Below, one piece after another: positions 23,283 to 32,909 of a stretch of 64,000 bases of DNA. The translations under genes and the position numbers were made by a program. The notes beneath the pieces are model-generated. The model saw only the letters and a list, made by a program, of their open reading frames with translations. It was not told the origin of the DNA and did no database searches. The stretch's first letter is position 1; every line of letters starts with the position of its first letter. The stretch covers positions 3,286,001-3,350,000 of the forward strand of contig NZ_CP108364.1 in the NCBI RefSeq assembly GCF_035946055.1, written 5' to 3'. This DNA comes from Streptomyces sp. NBC_01341 (lineage in GTDB: Bacteria > Actinomycetota > Actinomycetes > Streptomycetales > Streptomycetaceae).

Positions 23283-25691
23283 ATGACTCAGCGGGCACTC
23301 GACTCCTCCGGCGAGAAACCGGACCCCGTACCGGCCTCCACGGTGGCCGCCCCGGCGGGCGGGCTGACCACGGCGCAGGTGGCCGAACGGGTCGCCCGGG
23401 GCGAGGTCAACGACGTGCCCGTCCGCTCGTCCCGGTCCGTCGGCGAGATCGTCCGCGCCAACGTCCTCACCCGGTTCAACCTGATCATCGGGGTGCTCTG
23501 GGTGACCATGCTCATCGTCGCGCCCCTCCAGGACAGCCTGTTCGGCTACGTGATCATCGCGAACACGGGCATCGGCATCATCCAGGAATGGCGGGCCAAG
23601 AAGACCCTGGACGGCCTCGCGGTGATCGGGGAGGCAAGACCCTCGGTGCGGCGCGACGGGGTCTCCGCCGAGGTCTCCGTCTCCGAGATCGTCCTCGGCG
23701 ACCTGATCGAACTCGGTCCCGGTGACAAGGCCGTCGTCGACGGCACCGTCGCCGAGGCCGACAGCCTGGAGATCGACGAGTCGCTCCTGACCGGCGAGGC
23801 CGACCCCGTGATCAAGCGGCCGGGCGACCCCGTGATGTCCGGCAGCTTCGTCGTCGCGGGCGGCGGGGCGTTCACGGCCACCAAGGTCGGCCGCGAGGCC
23901 TACGCCGCCCAGCTCGCCGAGGAGGCGTCCCGCTTCACCCTCGTCCGGTCCGAGCTGCGCAGCGGCATCAGCACGATCCTCAAGTACGTCACGTGGATGA
24001 TGGTGCCGACGGCGACCGGGCTGATCATCAGCCAGCTGGTCGTCAAGAACGACAACTTCAAGGACTCACTCGCCCGCACGATCGGCGGAATCGTCCCGAT
24101 CATCCCCGAGGGGCTGGTCCTGCTCACCTCGGTCGCGTTCGCGATCGGTGTCATCAGGCTCGGCCGCAAGCAGTGCCTCGTGCAGGAACTGCCCGCCATC
24201 GAGGGCCTGGCCCGGGTCGACGTGGTCTGCCTGGACAAGACCGGCACCCTCACCGAGGGCGGCATGGACGTCACCGAGGTCCGCCCGCTGAACGGCTCCG
24301 ACGAGGCGTACGTGCACCGCGTCCTGGCCGCGCTCGGGGCCTCCGACCCCCGCCCGAACGCAAGCCTCCAGGCCATCATCGACGCCCACCCGGACGAAGA
24401 GGGCTGGGGCGTCACCGAGGCACTGCCGTTCTCCTCGGCCCGCAAGTACAGCGGCGCGGCCTTCGCCGAGGCCGGCGGCGGGGCGTCCGCCTGGCTGCTC
24501 GGCGCGCCCGACGTGCTGCTCCCCGCCGACGACCCCGCCCTCACGGAGACCGGCCGCCTCAACGAACAGGGCTTGCGCGTCCTGCTGCTCGCCCGGGCAC
24601 GGGGCCAGCTGGACGCCCCCGACCCGGCCGCGGGGGCCGTTCCCACGGCGCTCGTCGTCCTGGAGCAGCGGCTGCGGCCGGACGCCGGGAAGACCCTGGC
24701 CTACTTCGCGGACCAGAACGTCGACGCCAAGGTCATCTCCGGCGACAACGCCGTCTCGGTGGGCGCGGTCGCCCAGAAGCTGGGGATGCCCGGCGCCGAG
24801 CACCCCCTCGACGCCCGCCGGCTGCCCGCCGACCGCGACGCCATGGCCACGGAGATCGAGCGCAACACGGTCTTCGGCCGGGTCACCCCGCAGCAGAAGC
24901 GCGACATGGTCGCGGCACTCCAGTCACGCGGGCACACGGTCGCGATGACCGGCGACGGCGTCAACGACGTACTCGCCCTGAAGGACGCCGACATCGGGGT
25001 CTCCATGGGCTCGGGCTCCGAGGCGACCCGGGCGGTGGCCCAGATCGTGCTGCTCGACAACAGCTTCGCCACACTCCCCTCGGTCGTGGCGGAGGGCCGC
25101 CGGGTCATCGGCAACATCACCCGGGTCGCCACCCTGTTCCTGACGAAGACCGTCTACTCGGTGCTGCTGGCGATCCTGGTGGTCTGCTTCCAGGTGGAGT
25201 ACCCGTTCCTGCCGCGCCACCTCACGCTGCTCTCGACGCTCACCATCGGAGTCCCGGCGTTCTTCCTGGCGCTCGCCCCCAACAAGGAGCGGGCCCGGCC
25301 GCACTTCGTGCGCCGGGTCATGCGGTACGCGATCCCGTCCGGGGTCATCGCGGCGGCGGCCACCTTCGCGACGTATCTGGTGGCCCGGCACATGTACCGC
25401 GGGCCGGGGGCTCTGGAGGCGGAGACCAGCGCGGCCACACTCACGCTGTTCCTGGTCTCGATGTGGGTCCTGGCGATCATCGCCCGCCCGTACACCTGGT
25501 GGCGGGTCGTCCTCGTCGCCGCGATGGGGCTGTGCTTCCTGATCGTGCTGTCGGTGCCGTGGCTCCAGGACTTCTTCGCCCTGAGACTCGTCGGCATGAC
25601 CACGCCGTGGACGGCGGTGGTCATCGCGGCGGCAGCGGCGGCCGTCCTCGAAGTGGCCTGGAGGCTGGTCGGCCGCCGCTTCCCCACGTAG
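23283..25691 (+). CDS. P-type cation-transporting ATPase (CtpE-like)
   Basis: 802 residues. Actuator TGEAD near 175, phosphorylation motif DKTGTLT with Asp318, hinge TGDGVND at 556-562, and the membrane PEGL motif in IVPIIPEGLVLLTSVAFAIG. There are four N-terminal-half and about six C-terminal membrane helices and no heavy-metal-binding domain. Overall it matches the mycobacterial CtpE group, which imports calcium and affects cell-envelope integrity. Ion specificity here is by family resemblance only. ATG at 23283. Confidence 0.9.
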   Translation: MTQRALDSSGEKPDPVPASTVAAPAGGLTTAQVAERVARGEVNDVPVRSSRSVGEIVRANVLTRFNLIIGVLWVTMLIVAPLQDSLFGYVIIANTGIGIIQEWRAKKTLDGLAVIGEARPSVRRDGVSAEVSVSEIVLGDLIELGPGDKAVVDGTVAEADSLEIDESLLTGEADPVIKRPGDPVMSGSFVVAGGGAFTATKVGREAYAAQLAEEASRFTLVRSELRSGISTILKYVTWMMVPTATGLIISQLVVKNDNFKDSLARTIGGIVPIIPEGLVLLTSVAFAIGVIRLGRKQCLVQELPAIEGLARVDVVCLDKTGTLTEGGMDVTEVRPLNGSDEAYVHRVLAALGASDPRPNASLQAIIDAHPDEEGWGVTEALPFSSARKYSGAAFAEAGGGASAWLLGAPDVLLPADDPALTETGRLNEQGLRVLLLARARGQLDAPDPAAGAVPTALVVLEQRLRPDAGKTLAYFADQNVDAKVISGDNAVSVGAVAQKLGMPGAEHPLDARRLPADRDAMATEIERNTVFGRVTPQQKRDMVAALQSRGHTVAMTGDGVNDVLALKDADIGVSMGSGSEATRAVAQIVLLDNSFATLPSVVAEGRRVIGNITRVATLFLTKTVYSVLLAILVVCFQVEYPFLPRHLTLLSTLTIGVPAFFLALAPNKERARPHFVRRVMRYAIPSGVIAAAATFATYLVARHMYRGPGALEAETSAATLTLFLVSMWVLAIIARPYTWWRVVLVAAMGLCFLIVLSVPWLQDFFALRLVGMTTPWTAVVIAAAAAAVLEVAWRLVGRRFPT

Positions 25692-25715
25692 ATCCGCGAG
25701 GGTGTCGCCTTCTTG

Positions 25716-26582
25716 CTACTTCACGTCGACAAAGTCACCCGCGGCCGTGACGGTCGGGGTGGTGGACGTGCCGGCGAAGCTGTAGCGCCAGTAGCCGTCG
25801 ACCGATGCCGTGACGGTGGTCTTCAGCTCGCCGGTGCTGCTCGTCTTGATGGTCTTGACGGTGCTGTAGGTGCTGCTGGTCTTCTTGCGGAACTGCAGCT
25901 TGACGGACTGACCCGCGTAGCCGTGGTAGGCGAAGTCCTCCCAGTTGGCGCGCGACAGCTTGCCGGTGACCGTGATGGTCTTGCCCTTCTTGACGGGCTC
26001 CGGCGAGGCGTTGACGGTGATCCGGGAGACACGCTGGACCCGGGCCGTGGAGTAGAAGTCGGTGTAGGCGACCGCGCTCTGGTCGGCCGCGAGCGCGCCC
26101 GCGGAGACGTGCCAGGTGCCGGCCAGGGCGTTCTTGTACAGGTCGTCGCCGGGGTAGGCCGTGATCGTCAGCGTGCAGGTGGCGGTCGTGGCGCTGGCGT
26201 TCTTGCAGGACGCCATGTCCTCGTTGGGCATCAGCAGGCCGTCGATGTCGTCGTCGACGTTCGTGCCGTGCCACAGGTCGACGTAGGCGTCGGACACGCC
26301 GGACGCGTGCGAGGCGGTGACCGAGACGGTGAACTTCTTCGCGGCCGTCGTGCCGACGGTGATGTCCTTGCCGCCGTTGACGACGACCTTCGAGATGACC
26401 GGCAGGGCCGAGGCGGCACGCGCGGACGCGCGGGGGGCCTTCACCGCGTTACCGAACAGCTCGGACACGGTGGGCTTGTGCAGGTTCGGAACGGCAGTGC
26501 CGTCCGCCTGTGCCGCCGGGACGGCGAGGGCGGACAAGGCCAGGGCGCCGGAAACCGCGGCGACAGTGGCGCGAATACGCAT
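25716..26582 (-). CDS. Secreted protein with Ig-like C-terminal repeats
   Basis: 288 residues. A clear Sec signal (MRIRATVAAVSGALALSALA, VPAAQA) is followed by two beta-rich regions. The first has VVNGGKDITVGTTAAKKFTV and an acidic NVDDDIDGLLMPNED, which could bind calcium. The second, NASPEPVKKGKTITVTGKLS through LQFRKKTSSTYSTVKTIKT, resembles the bacterial Ig-like or fibronectin-like repeats found in many Streptomyces secreted proteins. A pair of cysteines (SCKN, ATCTL) may form a disulphide. Likely extracellular; role unknown. Start ATG 26582 near GGGGAACAC. Confidence 0.82.
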   Translation of the reverse strand: MRIRATVAAVSGALALSALAVPAAQADGTAVPNLHKPTVSELFGNAVKAPRASARAASALPVISKVVVNGGKDITVGTTAAKKFTVSVTASHASGVSDAYVDLWHGTNVDDDIDGLLMPNEDMASCKNASATTATCTLTITAYPGDDLYKNALAGTWHVSAGALAADQSAVAYTDFYSTARVQRVSRITVNASPEPVKKGKTITVTGKLSRANWEDFAYHGYAGQSVKLQFRKKTSSTYSTVKTIKTSSTGELKTTVTASVDGYWRYSFAGTSTTPTVTAAGDFVDVK

Positions 26583-26731
26583 GTGTTCCCCAGTGGAGAA
26601 GGGGGCCCGTGGCCAGTCGTGAGACTGGCGGTCCCCGTGTGGTCTGCGAGTCTGGTGACTCGAAAGACCAGACAGGTTTCGCATGTGAATGGTTGTACGA
26701 CCGGACGGCTTTTCTGTGAAGATCACATGAA

Positions 26732-29700
26732 TCAGTCGAACCAGCGGTCCCGGGCCAGCTCCTCCGTACGGGACGGGTCCTCCAGCAGCGCGGCCACCTC
26801 GAAGCGTCGCGGCCACTGACCGGCCGCCCACGCGAGCCCGGCCGCCACGCCCTCCAGCGTGGCGGCGTGGACCACACCGTCCGGGGTGCGGCGCCAGTCC
26901 AGCTCGGCGCCTCCCGCCCGCAGCTCGGAATGCTCGACGTACACCTCAGGGGTCCCGGCGCCGAGCAGGATGCGCACGGAATCGGGCACCCGGTGCTCCT
27001 CGCCCTCAGTCGTCACAGCGGCCTCCACGCTCTCCCCGAGCCGCCGCACCTGGAGCATCTCGGCCAGCTCCGCCGCACGCGCCGGGGCGACCGGCAGAAG
27101 CGGAAGCCCGCCGCTCAGGGGCAGCAGGTCGGGGGCGTCCGCGATCACCGCGTCCGCCGCGTCGACGACCCGCACCTCGTCGTCGACCACGGCCCGCAAC
27201 TCGTCCGGCAGCGTGACCTGTTCGGGGTCCATCCCGGCGAGCGCCGTGTAGAGCGAGTGGAGCTGTACGGGGCCCACGGGACGCTCCTCGTCCGCGAGGC
27301 GGCTCAGCAGCTCCGCCGCGCCGCCCGGCTCGTCCAGGAGCGCCGCCACCGAGGTCCGGACCCCGAGGGCCCGCAGCACCTGCGCGTCGTCGAAGCCCGT
27401 CGCGTCCACGGAGTCGTAGAGGCCCGCCAGACGCGGGTCACCGCCCGCCGCGCGCAGGCCCGCCGGGCGGCGGCCGTCCAGCACCGGGTGGTCGCGCAGC
27501 CACCAGGCCGTGTACGGGCGCACCGACTGCGTGGTGCCGTCCGGGAGCAGTACCCGCACCGGCTGGGTCAGCGCGTCGCGCAGCGGGGGTTCGGCGAGCA
27601 TCGCGAGGGCCTGCGGCCAGGCGTCGTCGTCGACGAGGTCCAGGTCGCGTACGGCGACCAGCTCGGTGGCGACCGGCGGCACCGGGGTGTCCGGGAGCTG
27701 GTCCAGGACGTCCTCGCACCACACGTCGACGGCGTCGAGCAGCCCGGCGTCGTCCGGCTCGGCGAAGTCACCGTCACGGGGCTCCAGTTCGTCCGGGTCC
27801 AGGACGACGTCCGTCGCGCGCACGAGGGCGAAGGTGGCCAGCACCCCGCAGGCGGTCAGGGGCTGCTCGCCCCAGCGCCCGGCCAGTTCCTCGTCGCACA
27901 GGGCGAGTTCACCCTCGCGCATCACCTGGGCGAACGGGCTTCCCGGCAACACGAGTTCGCCGGCCGGCGCGGGCTCGCCGTCCTCGTCGGGCAGGGCGAG
28001 GGCGCCCAGCCAGGGCTCGTCACCCGGCGCGAGGCCGGCGTCCCGCACCAGCGTGAGGACGGTCTCGGCCAGCTCGTCGCCGTCCAGCGCGTCCTCGTCC
28101 CACACCTCGCCCGCGTCCAGGGAACCCGCGACGGCGGCCCGGACCTGCGGGGTCCCCAGCACCGCGCGGGGCGTGGCGGGCAGGGCGCCCAGCTTCTCCA
28201 GCAGCGGATGCGCGGCGTCCGGATGGGCCACCTTGAGCCCGAGCCGGGCCAGCCGGCCGAGCACCGGCCCGGTCGGCGCGTCGGGCAGCGGCAGGAGGAC
28301 CTGGCGGGGGCCGATGGTGGTGCGCGGCACGTCCTCCGAGCCGGCGAGGGGTACGGGCAGGCCGGTGAGCCGGTCGGGATCGACGCCGCCCAGGCTGTCG
28401 TACAACCGCCGCCACCACTCCGGGTCGCGCTCCAGCCCGGCCAGCCGGTCGATGGCCTCGGTCAGCGGAACCCGGGCGACACCGAGCGTGCGCAGCTCCA
28501 CCCGGCGCTCCAGCCCGGCGGGCAGCAGGCAGGGCAGGACCTCGGCGAGGACCCGCACGGTCTCGGCGCCCACGCCCTCGACCACCTCGGCCTCCACCGG
28601 CCGCAGCGCGGTCGTCCCCCGGTGCGGGGCACCGCCGCCGTCCCAGTCGTCCCACTGGGCGGCGGACTCGGACGGGTCGCGGGGTGCGGCGGGTTCCAGG
28701 AACGCGACGCGGGGCAGCCGCTCCAGGATGGCGGCGCGCAGCGCGCCGTCGAGCTGCCCCTTGCCGAGCACGCCCGGAGCCAGCGCGATCGTGGCGACGG
28801 ACACGGGCTCCCACTCGGCGAGCAGCCGTGCGTACGCGTCGGCCGCCCGCTCCACCAGGAAATCGGTCAGCGGGCCGGGCGCGGGGTGCCGGCGGGTGGT
28901 GTCGAGCGGCAGCGAGGCGATCAGCAGGGCCGGCACCCCGAGCGGTTCGTCAGTGGGGGTCGGCGCGTGCACGACGGGCGCCGTGCGGGGGTGCTGGGGC
29001 GCTCCGTCGTCGTCCACCGGCACCGCCCACGTCACGGACCAGTGGGGCCGCAGCCGTTCCTCGACGGGCCGGTCGGCGAGCAGCGCGGGCTCCAGGGGTC
29101 CGCTCGCGGCGACGGTGCGCCAGCGGTGCAGACCGTGCGCGGAGTCGTCGACGTGGACGTACGGGCCGTGTTGCGAGCGGCCCAACGTCCGTACGCCGTC
29201 GGAGGTTTCGATGACGACCTCGTCCAGGCCCGGCAGCGTCAGGAGCAGCGCGTCGTCCACCCCGTCGAGCAGCCTGCCCACGAGGTCCTCGGCCACACCG
29301 TCGCGGAGCGGGAGGACGACGACGGTGTCGTAACCGTCGGGGGCGCCGCCCTCGGCGGGCAGCGGAAGCCGGAGGAGCGGGACGTGTCCGTCGCGCCGGC
29401 GCAACTCGTCGCCGAGGCCCGGGCTGCCGACGGCTGCCTGCCGTGCGAGGTCGCGGGCCTCCGCGAGGGACCAGCGGACACCACCGTGGCGCCCGATGAC
29501 GGCGGGCTCGTCGCTGACGGCCAGCACGGCGGCGAAGCCGACGCCGAAGCGGCCGACGGCCGACTCGTGGCCCTCGCGCTTGGCCGAGGCCCGCAGCGTG
29601 CTCAGCGACTCGACGCCGGTCGCGTCGAGAGGGGCGCCGGTGTTGGCGGCGGCCAGGACGGCGGGGCTGTCCCCGGACGCCGCGTGCAGGGTGAGCCGGA

Positions 29701-29914
29701 GCCGGCCGGGTGCGCCCGCGCGGGCGGCGGCGTCGGCGGCGTTCTGGGCCAGCTCGACGACGAGCCGGTCGCGGTAGCCGCCGAGGACGAGGTCCTCCTC
29801 GGCGTTGGCGTCCTCCCGGAACCGGGCGGGGCCCGAACCCCAGGCGTCGAGCACGCCGCGCCGCAGTCGCGCCGTCCCGAACGGATCGGCCCCCTCGGTC
29901 GCATTCATGCCCAC
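26732..29914 (-). CDS. Sacsin-like GHKL-ATPase protein (1060 residues)
   Basis: The N-terminal domain is a GHKL/HSP90-type ATPase of the sacsin kind: N-box ELAQNAADAA (54-63, Glu54 and Asn58), a degenerate G1 (AAANTGAPL) and lid motif GRFGVGFAAVL (121-131). The remaining about 800 residues are acidic and helical with no named domain; there are no membrane helices. Homologues are sporadically annotated in actinobacteria as sacsin N-terminal ATPase-like proteins of unknown role, possibly chaperone-like. The GTG at 29914 is favoured by GGAG seven bases upstream over the ATG six bases further in. It lies downstream of the DUF3027 gene. Confidence 0.85.
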   Translation of the reverse strand: MGMNATEGADPFGTARLRRGVLDAWGSGPARFREDANAEEDLVLGGYRDRLVVELAQNAADAAARAGAPGRLRLTLHAASGDSPAVLAAANTGAPLDATGVESLSTLRASAKREGHESAVGRFGVGFAAVLAVSDEPAVIGRHGGVRWSLAEARDLARQAAVGSPGLGDELRRRDGHVPLLRLPLPAEGGAPDGYDTVVVLPLRDGVAEDLVGRLLDGVDDALLLTLPGLDEVVIETSDGVRTLGRSQHGPYVHVDDSAHGLHRWRTVAASGPLEPALLADRPVEERLRPHWSVTWAVPVDDDGAPQHPRTAPVVHAPTPTDEPLGVPALLIASLPLDTTRRHPAPGPLTDFLVERAADAYARLLAEWEPVSVATIALAPGVLGKGQLDGALRAAILERLPRVAFLEPAAPRDPSESAAQWDDWDGGGAPHRGTTALRPVEAEVVEGVGAETVRVLAEVLPCLLPAGLERRVELRTLGVARVPLTEAIDRLAGLERDPEWWRRLYDSLGGVDPDRLTGLPVPLAGSEDVPRTTIGPRQVLLPLPDAPTGPVLGRLARLGLKVAHPDAAHPLLEKLGALPATPRAVLGTPQVRAAVAGSLDAGEVWDEDALDGDELAETVLTLVRDAGLAPGDEPWLGALALPDEDGEPAPAGELVLPGSPFAQVMREGELALCDEELAGRWGEQPLTACGVLATFALVRATDVVLDPDELEPRDGDFAEPDDAGLLDAVDVWCEDVLDQLPDTPVPPVATELVAVRDLDLVDDDAWPQALAMLAEPPLRDALTQPVRVLLPDGTTQSVRPYTAWWLRDHPVLDGRRPAGLRAAGGDPRLAGLYDSVDATGFDDAQVLRALGVRTSVAALLDEPGGAAELLSRLADEERPVGPVQLHSLYTALAGMDPEQVTLPDELRAVVDDEVRVVDAADAVIADAPDLLPLSGGLPLLPVAPARAAELAEMLQVRRLGESVEAAVTTEGEEHRVPDSVRILLGAGTPEVYVEHSELRAGGAELDWRRTPDGVVHAATLEGVAAGLAWAAGQWPRRFEVAALLEDPSRTEELARDRWFD

Positions 29915-30074
29915 GCTCGTACTCCGCTCTTCCGGTGACCCGTGACGCCAAGTGTGCGCCCGAAGGTACCGCGACCGGGAAGACGGTGATCGCCGCCCGC
30001 CACGGGAGGCGCCGGCACGGCAGCACGCCGCAGGGCCCGGCGCCTGGCGCCGGACCCCGTGGTGCGCGGGTACG

Positions 30075-31007
30075 TCAGGAGTGGCCGAGGTCCTCGGTCG
30101 TGCCGTCCGGCCGGGCCGGGACCGAGCCGGAGTCCTCCGGAGGCCGCAGCGAGTAGTCGTCCACCCGCATGGTGTCCAGCGCGTGCGGGGCGGGCCTCAC
30201 CGGCTTCGGCATGAGAGCCGCCTCGGAGTGGCCCCCGCAGCCGTAGGCCAGCGAGACAACGCGGCCGTCCGCCGGTGCGAATTCGTTCGCGCACACGCCG
30301 AACGCCTGCCGCAGCGAGCCGGCCATCGGCACGAGGAACGCGCACGTGACGCACGACGCCGGCGCGGCCTGCGCCATCGGTGTCCTCGCGCCGAACTCCT
30401 CGTCCCACCGGTCCGCCGCCAGCCCCAGGCCGTACCGGGACAGCACCCGCGCACGCCGGGTACCGAGCTCGTCGGCGACCGAGGCGATCGACCCGCGGCT
30501 CGTCCCGGGCCGCGTCGTCAGCTCCGCGTCCTCCACGTCGACCAGGGCGACGAGCTCCTGGGAGACCTCGGAGACGGCGGAGTTCGGCAGGGGCTCGTCC
30601 TCGCCGGTCCAGCCCGGTTCGAGACGGGGGTCCTCCGCCTCGGTGGGCAGCAGGTCGCCGGGCCCCATGTCGCCGGGCCTGAGCCGCTCGCTCCAGGGCA
30701 CCCACTCGGGGGCGAGGAGCGCGTCGGAGCCGGGCAGCAGCACCGTTTCGTCAAGCGTGACGTTCTTGGCGCGGGATGCCCTGGCGACCGTCACCGCCCA
30801 GCGCCAGCCCCGGTAACCGGGCTCTTTGGCCTCGAAATAGTGGGTGACGACCCGGTCCCCCTCGGAGACCAGTGCCACATGCTCACCCACCACCCCGGGC
30901 GCGGCGGCTTCCTCCGCCGCCGCGCGTGCGAGGTCTACCGCCTCGGCGCACAGACGGTCAGGGGCGGGGGTACGGGCCGTACGGCTTCGCGTCGTCGCAG
31001 CACTCAC
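30075..31007 (-). CDS. DUF3027 protein
   Basis: 310 residues. DUF3027 is a conserved actinobacterial family of unknown function. Visible conserved parts are VGEHVALVSEGDRVVTHYFE, GYRGWRWAVTVARASRAKNV, DETVLLPG, and a C-terminal CVTCAF..C..GCGGHSE that looks like a zinc or metal site with Cys and His. It is cytoplasmic. GTG start at 31007 after GAGAGAAGCGAGACCT. It lies in a conserved neighbourhood with the MFS, DUF2771 and cold-shock genes, and precedes the sacsin-like ATPase on the same strand with a 160-bp gap. Confidence 0.88.
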   Translation of the reverse strand: MSAATTRSRTARTPAPDRLCAEAVDLARAAAEEAAAPGVVGEHVALVSEGDRVVTHYFEAKEPGYRGWRWAVTVARASRAKNVTLDETVLLPGSDALLAPEWVPWSERLRPGDMGPGDLLPTEAEDPRLEPGWTGEDEPLPNSAVSEVSQELVALVDVEDAELTTRPGTSRGSIASVADELGTRRARVLSRYGLGLAADRWDEEFGARTPMAQAAPASCVTCAFLVPMAGSLRQAFGVCANEFAPADGRVVSLAYGCGGHSEAALMPKPVRPAPHALDTMRVDDYSLRPPEDSGSVPARPDGTTEDLGHS

Positions 31008-31448
31008 AGGTCTCGCTTCTCTCCATACGCCGTCTCACGAGCGCGCCAGCGACTCCATCGATGTCCGATTTCGGCCATGACGGTTGTGAACGGAGCGGAC
31101 CTGGGGGCCGCGTCGACGTCCACACCCGTTGTGCCTGCCTCGGGCGCGCCTTCTGCAACCCATTCTGCGGGATCGCGGAGAGGCGCGCGGCCAAGAACAA
31201 CCGCCGGTGGCGCGTGAGTGCACGCTACCCTCTCCGCCGCCCCGCGCCCACCTGCCCGTCCCAAAACAGGACCGCAACCGTTCAGGACCTGCCTCGGACA
31301 CGTGCCGGGACCGGTCGGAATCCGTAAGGGACCGGGGCGCATCCCGGCCATTCACCACCCCGGAAGGACTCACCCGACGGAGCGGCCGTCGCCGCGCCCC
31401 GGCCCGATCATGGGTTCGTGACAGCGGAGGGTGGGGCACTATGACCAC
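31008..31448. other. Divergent intergenic region, no gene seen
   Basis: These 441 bases separate the divergent DUF3027 and MFS genes. They should hold both promoters. Short GGACC/GGTCC elements recur between about 31265 and 31345, but I find no clear operator, RNA or coding frame. A GGAGG at 31426-31430 is spaced for an ATG at 31441 that is out of frame with the MFS protein. Confidence 0.5.
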
Positions 31449-32882
31449 GTGGCCGCCGCCAGGTCGTCCGACGGATCCGGCCCGCTCCTCAGGGCGGGAC
31501 GGGCGATGGGCCGTGCCCTGCGCGCCCCGTTCACCGGCACGGCGCGCGGCATCCGCAAGGCGACCCACGCCCACGGGGCCGGGGAGTCCGGGCTCGGCAA
31601 GCTGATCGAACTGCACGCGGTCAACGGCGCGGGCGACGTCATGATCACCGTGGCGCTGGCCTCCACCGTGTTCTTCTCCGTGCCGACGGACGAGGCCCGC
31701 GGGCGCGTCGCGCTCTACCTCGCGGTCACCATGGCCCCCTTCACCCTGCTCGCCCCGGTGGTCGGCCCGCTCCTGGACCGGCTGCCGCACGGGCGCCGCG
31801 CCGCGATGGCCGGCGCGATGTTCGCCCGGGCCGTACTCGCGATCACGATGTCCGGGGCGGTGGCCACGGGCGGACTGGAGCTCTACCCGGCGGCTCTCGG
31901 GGTCCTGGTCTGCTCCAAGGCGTACGGCGTGGTCCGCAGCGCCGTCGTGCCCCGCCTCCTGCCACCCCGCTTCTCCCTGGTGAAGGCCAATTCACGAGTC
32001 ACCCTGGCCGGTCTGCTGGCCACGGGCATCGCTGCCCCGATCGGGGCGGGGCTCCAGGCCGTCGGGTCGCCCTGGCCGCTGTACGGGGCCTGTGTGATCT
32101 TCCTCGGCGGGACCGTCTTCGCCCTCACCCTGCCCCCCAAGGTCGACTCCGCGAAGGGCGAGCGCAAGGCCCGCCTCGTCCCGCCGCACGAGGAGCCGGC
32201 CCGCCCCGCTCCCCCGCGGGACACCGGGAAGCGGGGCCGGTGGACCGGCAGCACGAGGACCGGCAGGAAGCGCAGGGAGAAACCACCGGGACTGCGGTCC
32301 GTCGGACCGTCCGTCCTGCACGGCCTCCAGGCGAACGCCGCGCACCGTGCGCTCTCCGGGTTCCTCATCTTCTTCCTGGCGTTCCTGCTGCGTGAGCATC
32401 CGCTCGCCGGGCAGAGCGCCGCCGTCTCCCTCGGCATCGTCGGCGTCGCGGCCGGCGCCGGAAACGCCTTCGGTACGGCGGTGGGGTCGTGGCTCAGGGC
32501 ACGCGGCCCCGAGGTGATCGTCGCGACGGTGCTGGGGCTCGCCCTGGCCGCCGCCGTGTTCGCCGCGGTGTTCTTCAGCACCGTGATGGTCGCCGCGCTC
32601 GCCGCGGTCGCCGGCTTCACCCAGGCCCTGTCGAAACTGTCCCTGGACGCGATGATCCAGCGCGACGTGCCGGAGGAGGTCCGCACCTCGGCCTTCGCCC
32701 GGTCGGAGACACTGCTGCAGATGTCCTGGGTCGTCGGTGGCGCGATCGGTATCGCCCTCCCCCTCAACGGCGTACTCGGCATGTCCGTCGCCGCAGGGCT
32801 CCTCGCCCTCGGCGCCGCCGCCTCCGTACGGGGTCTCCTGACGGCCGCGCGGCGCGGCTCACCGCACCCCCGCGTCGCGTGA
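31449..32882 (+). CDS. MFS transporter, conserved actinobacterial type
   Basis: About 477 residues with about 10-12 membrane helices, a cytosolic N-terminal leader (ARGIRKATHAHGAGESGLGK), and a large basic central loop (RDTGKRGRWTGSTRTGRKRR). Motifs such as LHAVNGAGDVMITVALAST and DVPEEVRTSAFARSETLLQM match the Rv0876c-like group from actinobacteria. Substrate unknown. The start is uncertain: GTG 31449 gives the expected N-terminus (VAAARSSDG), GTG 31431 abuts the ribosome binding site too closely, and the well-spaced ATG 31441 is out of frame. Followed by the DUF2771 gene. Confidence 0.85.
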   Translation: MAAARSSDGSGPLLRAGRAMGRALRAPFTGTARGIRKATHAHGAGESGLGKLIELHAVNGAGDVMITVALASTVFFSVPTDEARGRVALYLAVTMAPFTLLAPVVGPLLDRLPHGRRAAMAGAMFARAVLAITMSGAVATGGLELYPAALGVLVCSKAYGVVRSAVVPRLLPPRFSLVKANSRVTLAGLLATGIAAPIGAGLQAVGSPWPLYGACVIFLGGTVFALTLPPKVDSAKGERKARLVPPHEEPARPAPPRDTGKRGRWTGSTRTGRKRREKPPGLRSVGPSVLHGLQANAAHRALSGFLIFFLAFLLREHPLAGQSAAVSLGIVGVAAGAGNAFGTAVGSWLRARGPEVIVATVLGLALAAAVFAAVFFSTVMVAALAAVAGFTQALSKLSLDAMIQRDVPEEVRTSAFARSETLLQMSWVVGGAIGIALPLNGVLGMSVAAGLLALGAAASVRGLLTAARRGSPHPRVA

Positions 32883-32909
32883 GCGGCGTCGACCGATAAC
32901 CTTCGGCCC

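Noticed and set aside
26867..29938. 1023-codon open frame on the plus strand
   Set aside because: It mirrors the sacsin-like ATPase gene in the opposite strand; composition is typical of antisense of GC-rich coding DNA.
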